This document shows, piece after piece, positions 28,429 through 35,767 of a stretch of DNA of 64,000 bases (position 1 is its first letter; the number at the start of each line of letters is the position of its first letter). This stretch comes from Paraglaciecola sp. L3A3. Its GTDB lineage: Bacteria; Pseudomonadota; Gammaproteobacteria; Enterobacterales; Alteromonadaceae. The stretch is from the NCBI RefSeq assembly GCF_009796765.1, contig NZ_CP047023.1:1037501-1101500 (forward strand), written 5' to 3'. The position numbers and the translations under genes were made by a program. The notes below the pieces were generated by a model. The model did no database searches. It saw only the letters and a list, made by a program, of their open reading frames with translations, and had not been told where the DNA came from.

Positions 28429-29097
28429 TCAAAGCTCTTCAGTTATAGATTCGAATCGTGAGATGCAGAGATTATATACATATATATCTAAGGCAGCTTT
28501 TTCCATGAACTTTTCTTGCAATTCTTTATCGATAAAGTCGTCCTCAGACTTAGTCGCGTTTAATGTCCCCACGGTTTTCGGTTCTTTTCCAATTTCTAAT
28601 GCAATTAACTTGGCCGCCAAGTCAATTTTATCGAGAGGAGCGATAAACCAATATTTATCCATGACGTTTTCTGCATCAGATTTACTTTCGATACCCAAAG
28701 TGCTTGAAAGGTAATTTGCTCTGCCCAATAATAGCCTTTCCTTGGTTTCTTTTGACATATTTTCATCATACCAGCCTCGCTTGACTCCAAATTTAACACC
28801 ACTAATAGCAGTTTCTAATGGTTCTCTTAGAATAGAGAACTTTTTATGATTATATCTATCAAGCTCTGGATAACGTTGCCAGAGTCGTATTTCTTCGCTG
28901 TTATAGTGCCCAACAAGACAACTATTTTTATTTAGTTTTTCCAAATTTACAGGGCTGCTGATGTATTCTTTAAATTTTTCTGGGTGGGACACATTGTTTC
29001 CCACGTGATAGTCAGTATGTACATCAAACACTGATTCTAGGAATTTTCTGAAACTCGTGCCGCCACACTTTGGCATATGGTGAAATATATAAAACAC
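28429..29097 (-). CDS. Sulfotransferase family protein
   Basis: A 222-residue sulfotransferase. The phosphosulfate loop is HHMPKCGGTSFRKFLES, the 3'-phosphate-binding segment is FSILREPLETAISGVKFG and the conserved GHYNSEE is present. The start is GTG at 29097, supported by AAAGGAG 11 bases ahead. It lies between an attC site (upstream) and the group II intron relic (downstream), so it may itself be a mobilised cassette gene. Acceptor unknown; a capsule sugar is the likely target. Confidence 0.78.
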   Translation of the reverse strand: MFYIFHHMPKCGGTSFRKFLESVFDVHTDYHVGNNVSHPEKFKEYISSPVNLEKLNKNSCLVGHYNSEEIRLWQRYPELDRYNHKKFSILREPLETAISGVKFGVKRGWYDENMSKETKERLLLGRANYLSSTLGIESKSDAENVMDKYWFIAPLDKIDLAAKLIALEIGKEPKTVGTLNATKSEDDFIDKELQEKFMEKAALDIYVYNLCISRFESITEEL

Positions 29098-29172
29098 TCT
29101 GTTCTTTCTCCTTTAAATTGCTCACAAAAGTCAATGTTTTTAACGTTGGTGCCAGTAGATTTTCTTAGTCGC

Positions 29173-29266
29173 GCTAACGCCCATAACTGGCTAAAATTAT
29201 GGTCTAAAATGTGCGAGGTACTGGCGCAGCCCACAATTTTTAGTCCACGTTGATTTGCTTGTTAGC
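29173..29266 (-). other. Integron-type attC recombination site
   Basis: On the minus strand the 94-base segment starts GCTAACAAGC and ends GGGCGTTAGC. The outer boxes GCTAAC/GTTAGC pair. The inner boxes pair as TGGACTAAAAATTGTGG with CCATAATTTTAGCCA, leaving one unpaired A on one strand, the extrahelical base typical of attC. A 28-base variable loop (starting GCTGCGCC) closes the hairpin. Length is within the attC range. It starts 50 bases after the stop of the hydrolase gene at 29316-30017, in the orientation expected for that gene's cassette. No integrase is in the window. Confidence 0.75.
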
Positions 29267-29315
29267 TGTATTACATTTCAATCAAGGCTAGATCATGACT
29301 GTTAAAACTCTGAAA

Positions 29316-30017
29316 TTAATCAGGCACAAATTCGATTACCTCTAATGACGAAGATTCAATTATCGCTTTTATATAATCAGTGCTCTTTAGCTCAAAGCAG
29401 CTTAATATGCAATCATATAGGCTCCCAAGCTCTCTCAGCTTTTTAGCCACTTGATGATTCCATCCGGTGTTTTTGATGATTATTTTATGGATGTTCTCTT
29501 GTCTTTGGAACAGCTCCAGCTGAACCCTCTCTTTTTTGGAAAAGTCACCAAAAATGTAATAATTAATATTATCCGCAAAGCATCCTTCAAGTGACTCTAT
29601 TTTCCATTCTTGAATTTCGTTGATATATTTATCCCACCTATCCTCTGTAGGAATAATCCTTTTTGATACACTATATTGAGGCACAAAGGCAACGACAGAA
29701 TTAAATAGAAAATATTTCGATGCAACCACTGCTAAATAGCCACCCATAGAGTTTCCAAGTGCGTAAAGTTGTTTCTCTTTTATGTGCGGTTCTAATATCA
29801 ATTTAATTTCATCAAAATTAATATTGTTCCCCCAAGACCTTTGTTTGTCTGTAATGAATATCGTAGTTGCTGATTGAGATATTCGATAAAATTCTTCTTT
29901 TTGAACATCTATACTGCCCATAGCGTGCCCAACACCAGTAAAACAAAAAACTACAATTTTTGAGGATGTGCTCTGTATTGTGACTTTCAATACATCGTTA
30001 TCGAACAGTGTTTCCAA
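29316..30017 (-). CDS. Alpha/beta-hydrolase-like protein in an attC cassette
   Basis: A 233-residue protein with alpha/beta-hydrolase features: the nucleophile elbow ALGNSMGGYLA (G-x-S-x-G-like), VVFCFTGVGHAMG near the N-terminus (oxyanion-hole region), and a candidate catalytic His in NTGWNHQVAK. The substrate is unknown; in a capsule locus it could be a deacetylase or esterase. The start is TTG at 30017 with AGGAGA 6 bases ahead. The attC site just downstream makes the gene plus site look like one integron cassette, inserted in the same direction as its neighbours. Confidence 0.68.
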   Translation of the reverse strand: METLFDNDVLKVTIQSTSSKIVVFCFTGVGHAMGSIDVQKEEFYRISQSATTIFITDKQRSWGNNINFDEIKLILEPHIKEKQLYALGNSMGGYLAVVASKYFLFNSVVAFVPQYSVSKRIIPTEDRWDKYINEIQEWKIESLEGCFADNINYYIFGDFSKKERVQLELFQRQENIHKIIIKNTGWNHQVAKKLRELGSLYDCILSCFELKSTDYIKAIIESSSLEVIEFVPD

Positions 30018-30084
30018 CTAGTTTCTCCTGAACTTACATTTTGTACAGCTAAAGTATCATCAATCTGCTTGATCACTTCAACAA

Positions 30085-31464
30085 TCAAACCTCTTTACTT
30101 TGAGCATTGCTAATTTCATACAAGTATTGACATAGAGATTTTGCATCACCAAACCAAACTTCATCTAACTCTGGTAATTCTTCATATCCCCAACTAGCAT
30201 GAACAAAGTGAACAGCCGCTCTTTTAGCCGCTCTTTTATCGACGTCCATATCGCCAATGTAGATGGTCTCCTGAGGGTCACATCCGTTTAAACAGCAAGC
30301 TAATAATATTGGATCAGGGGCTGGTTTACCACGCTTTGATGGTAAATCCTCTGGCGATACTAAAACAATACCAGAATCCTTTCCAAACAAGCCTTCCACT
30401 ATTTCCTCAGCCCTCTCTCGAGGTTTTGAAGTAACAATTGAGATAAGGTAACCATCTTTTTTAAGAACTTTGATAGCTTCCACTACTTCTGGATAAGATT
30501 TGATAGCGTCTTTATGCAGCCTTGTTTGGGCAGAATAACTTTTTGCCACAGAATCTATTTTTGTATCTGGTACACCAATCATTTTTAAAATGTCGTGTAA
30601 AGGCCTTCCAATATGTTTTTTGTATTCGTCAAAGCCTATTTCTAAATTGTACTCACCACCAACCGCACACCAACTCTTCTCCATTACTTCGATACTATCA
30701 ATGATTACTCCGTCTAAATCGAATGAATAGTGCCTTATCTTTCCGTGAATCGCTTTTTCTTTAACAATATCTACAAAAAATCTATCGAAAGAAAGTGCCT
30801 TTTCTTTTTCGTCATAGCCAAGCATATGCTCCGCGAAAGCAAAATCTGAAGGATAGTCTATGTCTACAGCTTCTCGTCGATTTACTTCAATAAAAGCCGG
30901 CTTTTCACCAACCCTGCTTTTGGTTTTCTTGTATTTTTCTCTTTCAAAAATATAGAAGCCACTAGTTTCAGCAAAAACAGGCTGCAAATCTTGAGTTTGT
31001 GCCATTTTATTGGGTTCATAATTAAGTGGCTTTCCATTAAACCAAGCATATGTTCGCAGTTTTTCTACAGCTATGGCGCAATCGTAATCGTCACTTATTA
31101 CAGCATGAATACCCTGTTTTAATGATTCAGCTTCCACAAAAGGTCCAGTAGGATGACACAATACGATGACATCATAATTAGACAGTTTTTGGATTGCATA
31201 ATCAAAAAGCTGATTACCAGAAACATCGTCTCCATCAAGGTTTGCCGGTCTTGGGAGTAGTTTAGTTTTATCCGGAAGGAGCTTTATGATTTGGCTTTGA
31301 CTTGTATAGCAGTAAACAGAATCTAACTCTTCAATCTGATGTAAAGTATCAAATATATAGTGTGCCAGCGGCCTGTTTCCTAAATTCAAAAAGTTTTTAT
31401 TAGGCAACCTCCTAGAATTTAATTTTATTGGAACAAAAGCAGCAATTTTCTTTTTATTTATCAT
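30085..31464 (-). CDS. Fusion of CMP-acylneuraminate synthetase-like and HAD phosphatase domains
   Basis: About 459 residues. The N-terminal half (to ~225) is a CMP-sialate synthetase-like nucleotidyltransferase: FVPIKLNSRRLPNKN, LCHPTGPFVEA, ETSGFYIFERE, and VDIDYPSDFAFAEHML. The C-terminal half (from ~245) is an HAD phosphatase: FDLDGVIIDS (motif I), VTSKPRERAEE, and IYIGDMDVDKRAAKRA. It would activate a nonulosonic acid-type sugar with CMP and remove a phosphate. ATG at 31464 overlaps the upstream stop as ATGA; a GTG at 31470 is an alternative. No neuB-like synthase is in the window, so the sugar is not defined. Confidence 0.8.
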   Translation of the reverse strand: MINKKKIAAFVPIKLNSRRLPNKNFLNLGNRPLAHYIFDTLHQIEELDSVYCYTSQSQIIKLLPDKTKLLPRPANLDGDDVSGNQLFDYAIQKLSNYDVIVLCHPTGPFVEAESLKQGIHAVISDDYDCAIAVEKLRTYAWFNGKPLNYEPNKMAQTQDLQPVFAETSGFYIFEREKYKKTKSRVGEKPAFIEVNRREAVDIDYPSDFAFAEHMLGYDEKEKALSFDRFFVDIVKEKAIHGKIRHYSFDLDGVIIDSIEVMEKSWCAVGGEYNLEIGFDEYKKHIGRPLHDILKMIGVPDTKIDSVAKSYSAQTRLHKDAIKSYPEVVEAIKVLKKDGYLISIVTSKPRERAEEIVEGLFGKDSGIVLVSPEDLPSKRGKPAPDPILLACCLNGCDPQETIYIGDMDVDKRAAKRAAVHFVHASWGYEELPELDEVWFGDAKSLCQYLYEISNAQSKEV

Positions 31465-34349
31465 TTCCACGTCACCTGTTTTATCAACTTTTCCCAGCTA
31501 TTTTTATTAAAATATTCGGTCATGCCAGTTATGTTAACTGTACGATCCGTGTTTGACTCTATATAACTAATAATTTTGTCAACTGCGTTGACATAGTTAT
31601 TTTCACAAATAGAAATTCCACAGCCTGTAGTCTTAACAAACTCTTCCAGCCAAGTATTCTCAATTACACAACAATTAGCTCCGTTATATAAAGCATCAAC
31701 CACTAAACCAGAAGTCCTAGATTTGAACCCGCTAGGCATATATGGGAGAACAATTAAATCGGCCTGTTTCAAAACTTGGTCAAATTCATTCTCACTAACA
31801 CCGAGTTCGAGGTAATCGAGATTACTCTTTCTCTCTATTCCCTCGGAAGGCCGCACTAGACATCTATAGCCCTGCTTTGACAATTCTTCTGCTATTTCTA
31901 TACCGTATTGATAACCTTTATCCTGGGTATTTACCCCTGGAAACAGAATTAAGTTACGGTTTTTTCGTGATTTTGATTCATCGGAGCTATATGATTTAAC
32001 GCGCTTAGAGAAAAGCTCATCATCAAAGCCCGTAGCAGGGTGCGGCGCTATTTCTAGTGTCATACCGGTGTGTTGATAGACTAATTCCTGAACATAATTA
32101 GTGGGAGCAGTCAATTTTAACCTTGTAGCATTTGCGTTCAAGACACCACTTAGTTGCTTAAATCCATTAATATATTTATCTGTACCAGTATCTTTGATCA
32201 TCTCCCAAAAAAGATTACAGGTTACATATGCGTTTCGAAATCTGGTTTCACTAAGAATTTTTCCTAACTGAATAGCGTGAAAAATACTTCCGGTATAAAT
32301 ATATATATAAGGGCGTTCTAAATTATGTAGGCTCTCAAGTGATTGAACTGTTCGTTCATAAAAATTATCTTCGTTTGTTTGTATAGTCCAAGTATTTCTA
32401 TTGTAAACTTTTTTTATTTCAGTATTAGTTATCTGTTCTAATCCAACGTTCATATTTTCTCTAGCAACAAGGACTTTCCTCCAATTATCAATTGATTTGT
32501 GCCCAAGAAGATTGCATACATACCTATAATAATGACCCTGCATATCAACCATATCTGATTCTATAAAAACAAAAACGCCAGACTCTTGTGGTCGAACTTC
32601 TCTACTATTATTTATTGATTGCGGTTTAGACAACCATGTTTTGAGATGCACAATGCCAGATTTATCTATGATTGTTAAAACTGCACTTTCAACGTTAACT
32701 TGAAAGTTAGAATTTGAACGGTTACTGAGTATTACTCTTGTAACATTGTGCCTATGCTTGTAAATGTTACTAAATTCAATAACTGTTCTTTCATTCTTCT
32801 TAAGCTTGTATCTCTGAGGCTTTAAAGACTTCTCTCTTGTTGATGGAGATGTCCTATTCGGGGCAATAGAAAATTCAACTTCTTCATCAGTTTCACTGAC
32901 TATAGTAAGCGCAAGCCTTATGCGACGAACGTCAATTAACCCATGATAAAGCAATAAAAATTTCTGATTAATCTTAGCGCCATCATTAAATAATAAATTA
33001 TCGCTGAGATTTGATTCACCAGCAGAATTAATATTAATTGATTGATTGGTTTCTCTAGGCAATGAAGAGGAAATTTGATGACATACATTCCGTTCGAAAA
33101 AAAAGTCTTTCAAGCACATTTTAAACGTGTGCCAGAAATTAACATTGTTACCATCCAAGTTTATAAATACATTCTTATCGTAATTTAATATTTTTGTCTT
33201 TAGACTAGATTCAATGTCAATTTTATCTATATAGTCAACTATTCCATTTTCGCATTCTATTTCCCACTCAATTACCCCTCCCCACCGTATAACATTTGAC
33301 AGGTTAAACTCTATCCAATCTTTTGTATCACTCTCAAAAAATGAGTTTTTTACAAAATAAGTAGGTTGGCGACCGTTTAGCGTAGCATTTAAATCCAATT
33401 CTGGGTCAATGATACAATCAGCGCTTGAATTTATTGGTTTACCTATGTAAAAACTGTCAACACTTGTCACATCAATATCTGTAGCTAAAATATACCCATA
33501 CTGATTTTTTATTTCTGAGATTACTGCTTCTAATTGAAAGCCAGTCAAGTTTTCACCATCAATTTTTGAAGGGGAGTTCTCTTGGTTAATTAATCCCAAT
33601 GTGGAGCATTTAGTGAACAGCCCCGAATAATCGTCATGGCTGTGAGAATATACCTCAATATTATTTAGATGCACCAAGTCGTAAATAGCCTTTCGAACTG
33701 CATCGGTATGTAGTTTAATGCCATTTTGTTTCGTATACCCTGCAACATTTGGTACCTGATAGCTATCACCTTTTTGTTGATAACCAGAGAAAAAATAATT
33801 TGGATTAAACTTAGGGCTACTTTTAAGTCGAAGTTCTAATGAATTTTCTGCGTCTACTCTTTCAGCCTCTTTTAGTAACTCTTCTCTAACTCCGTCAAAT
33901 CCAATCAGACTTACTTTACCATACCCCATTTCCGCAGCTACCCTAAGTCCCCAAGCTCCAGTAGTGCGTGCTCCATCATCCGATAAAAACTTATAAGATT
34001 TATCCCCAATTATTTTCTCTACTATCACTACCTTTTCGTGAAATTCATATTCTGGATGAATTTCACTAAATGTTTTGCTTAAGAAAAACTTCTTAATCTT
34101 GGACTCGTTGATTAGTCTGATTATATCTTTAGCGTTGCTTTTCGTTACTACAGTATCAACTGAAATGTAGTAGGTAGGATATATCCCTGTAACATCCCAA
34201 TATCGAAAAGCAGTATTCATGCCAATAAAATCAATATTATGCTGTTTAAGATAATCATAGTTTACTAACTTTGCTGAAGGTCCATTTCCAATAACTAAAC
34301 AGAGTTTTTGTGGTTTTTTTTCATTTAATTTGTAGTTGTTCTCTTGCAT
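31461..34349 (-). CDS. Large two-domain glycosyltransferase (GT42/DUF115-like head plus GT4-like tail)
   Basis: A 962-residue cytosolic protein. The N-terminus reads LCLVIGNGPSAKLVNYDYL, then FIGMNTAFRYWD and YPTYYISVD, followed by GARTTGAWGLRVAAEMGYGKVSLIGFDG. This resembles the nucleotide-binding start of GT42 sialyltransferases and DUF115 proteins. The C-terminal ~330 residues are GT-B/GT4-like (NLILFPGVNTQDKGYQYGIE, LKQADLIVLPYMPSGFKSRTSG, VVDALYNGANCCVIENTW). The middle ~250 residues are beta-rich and unassigned. Co-translation with the CMP-sugar synthetase suggests transfer of a CMP-activated acidic sugar plus a second sugar. The sialyltransferase assignment is tentative. Confidence 0.65.
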   Translation of the reverse strand: MQENNYKLNEKKPQKLCLVIGNGPSAKLVNYDYLKQHNIDFIGMNTAFRYWDVTGIYPTYYISVDTVVTKSNAKDIIRLINESKIKKFFLSKTFSEIHPEYEFHEKVVIVEKIIGDKSYKFLSDDGARTTGAWGLRVAAEMGYGKVSLIGFDGVREELLKEAERVDAENSLELRLKSSPKFNPNYFFSGYQQKGDSYQVPNVAGYTKQNGIKLHTDAVRKAIYDLVHLNNIEVYSHSHDDYSGLFTKCSTLGLINQENSPSKIDGENLTGFQLEAVISEIKNQYGYILATDIDVTSVDSFYIGKPINSSADCIIDPELDLNATLNGRQPTYFVKNSFFESDTKDWIEFNLSNVIRWGGVIEWEIECENGIVDYIDKIDIESSLKTKILNYDKNVFINLDGNNVNFWHTFKMCLKDFFFERNVCHQISSSLPRETNQSININSAGESNLSDNLLFNDGAKINQKFLLLYHGLIDVRRIRLALTIVSETDEEVEFSIAPNRTSPSTREKSLKPQRYKLKKNERTVIEFSNIYKHRHNVTRVILSNRSNSNFQVNVESAVLTIIDKSGIVHLKTWLSKPQSINNSREVRPQESGVFVFIESDMVDMQGHYYRYVCNLLGHKSIDNWRKVLVARENMNVGLEQITNTEIKKVYNRNTWTIQTNEDNFYERTVQSLESLHNLERPYIYIYTGSIFHAIQLGKILSETRFRNAYVTCNLFWEMIKDTGTDKYINGFKQLSGVLNANATRLKLTAPTNYVQELVYQHTGMTLEIAPHPATGFDDELFSKRVKSYSSDESKSRKNRNLILFPGVNTQDKGYQYGIEIAEELSKQGYRCLVRPSEGIERKSNLDYLELGVSENEFDQVLKQADLIVLPYMPSGFKSRTSGLVVDALYNGANCCVIENTWLEEFVKTTGCGISICENNYVNAVDKIISYIESNTDRTVNITGMTEYFNKNSWEKLIKQVTWK

Positions 34350-34509
34350 ATTTACTCTATTTTTATCTTTTATTCCATAATATAAGTGTTAGTAAGACCT
34401 TAATTTGAATACTGTCACTAATATTTTTGATTTAAGAAGATGGATGAAACTAGTCTTCTTTTATATAATCAGCAACCAAAGGCGCCATTTTTAATACTTG
34501 GTCAGCATT

Positions 34510-34692
34510 TTAACGCGGATCGCACTGTGTCTTATAAAAGTTCCTCACTACTAATTTTATACGCGCCCTCAGATACTCCATGTCTAACTTGCTTGTTATT
34601 TTCTTTGATTTTTCAAAAGTATCCAAAATAAGAGATTTTGATTCAATGACACACGAACCGCAATTAGAAACATATTTTTCCTTATAAATAAA
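34510..34692 (-). pseudogene. Possible gene remnant in the spacer upstream of the 962-aa gene
   Basis: A 60-codon minus-strand open stretch bounded by stops, containing YVSNCGSCVIESKSLIL and LDMEYLRARIKLVVRNFY and ending QCDPR. It has protein-like composition but only one internal Met and no ribosome-binding site at its 5' end. I cannot match it to a family. The rest of the 34350-34813 spacer is AT-rich with no other gene visible. Confidence 0.25.
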
Positions 34693-34813
34693 TTATGATT
34701 TTCTATTAAACATTAACTCGATAATATTACCAAAATAAAAGTAAGAAGATAAATACCATTAGAATATCAAATTTTAATGATTATACTTTTTCCAATAATT
34801 ATTTCTCTTTGTT

Positions 34814-35767
34814 TTAATAATTAAATTTTTTAGCAATAAGATTATAGCTTCTTGATTCTTGAACTTCCTTTTGAAATTCAGCAGATAATTCACGCTGCGG
34901 CATTTCTGAGATAACTGAAGATGTTCTTCCACTCCCTCCTGTAACCTTAAACAAGTCGAATATATCGATAAAATAGCTAGAATATGGCAAATCAAGAGAG
35001 TTACACATTTGTTGCATAACGACACTAGGGTCTTTAACAAAATCCTCGTAACGATAAATATCACTTTTGTTATAAAATGTCGTCATTTCAATAAAACGTT
35101 GGCAATATTCTTCAAAACAAAAGGGCGTAAAATGCTTCCAGTTATTATTAACAAGTGATAAGTAAGAATCGACTGGGTTTCGTATTGTCACTATATTCTT
35201 AATTTGGAAGTGCGATTCTAACAACGAAAATAAGGCGGGTTTATCAGCAGTAGTAGATCCAACGCAAAAATCTGAATGAGTATGGTCGCGCAAGATAAGC
35301 TCACCTGCATATTGGCGAACATGGTCATTCGCCTTTGTAATATTACTTATGAATATCTTGTCAGCTAACTGTTCAATGTTAGGTATACTTGCCTGTTTAC
35401 TTAAAGATATAACATCTGAGGGTAAATATTTCGCTCTTTCACCTCCTAGGTGTAAATTGGTATATGGATGTATCTCACTGAGTAAATAAATATTAGGCAT
35501 TGCTGCAAAACATTGTGAGATTAACGTACCTCCACTGCAAGCAAAGTGGTGAATAATTCTCAATACCGGCTTGCTATTTTGATATTGCTTTTCGACGCTT
35601 AAACATTTATCTAAGAGAGAATTAGCTTGTGAAAAATCGAGCTTATTCCCCAAAGCTGTATGCGTATTCAAAGCAAGTTGTTTGTCAGCAGGCATTAACT
35701 TACTCTGGTCAATCATTTTAACAGCCTCAGTTAGAGACCGCTGTAGAGATTGAAGGGAAGTCTTCAT
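34814..35767 (-). CDS. Sulfotransferase-like protein
   Basis: A 317-residue protein. After a helical N-terminal ~90 residues comes RIIHHFACSGGTLISQCF, the position and form of the PAPS phosphosulfate loop, and later IVTIRNPVDSYLSLVNNNW, the 3'-phosphate site. YRYEDFVKDP is also typical of sulfotransferases. The ATGA overlap with the coiled-coil gene (35764-35767) indicates coupled translation and likely joint function. Acceptor not known. Confidence 0.75.
   Translation of the reverse strand: MKTSLQSLQRSLTEAVKMIDQSKLMPADKQLALNTHTALGNKLDFSQANSLLDKCLSVEKQYQNSKPVLRIIHHFACSGGTLISQCFAAMPNIYLLSEIHPYTNLHLGGERAKYLPSDVISLSKQASIPNIEQLADKIFISNITKANDHVRQYAGELILRDHTHSDFCVGSTTADKPALFSLLESHFQIKNIVTIRNPVDSYLSLVNNNWKHFTPFCFEEYCQRFIEMTTFYNKSDIYRYEDFVKDPSVVMQQMCNSLDLPYSSYFIDIFDLFKVTGGSGRTSSVISEMPQRELSAEFQKEVQESRSYNLIAKKFNY

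Noticed and set aside
28408..28450. Second attC at the end of the sulfotransferase gene
   Set aside because: The TAAC...GTTA pairing spans only about 36 bases, too short for known attC sites; mentioned only as a possible damaged site.
34440..34631. 63-codon plus-strand frame upstream of the 962-aa gene
   Set aside because: No ribosome-binding site and low coding character; the opposite strand reads more like protein.
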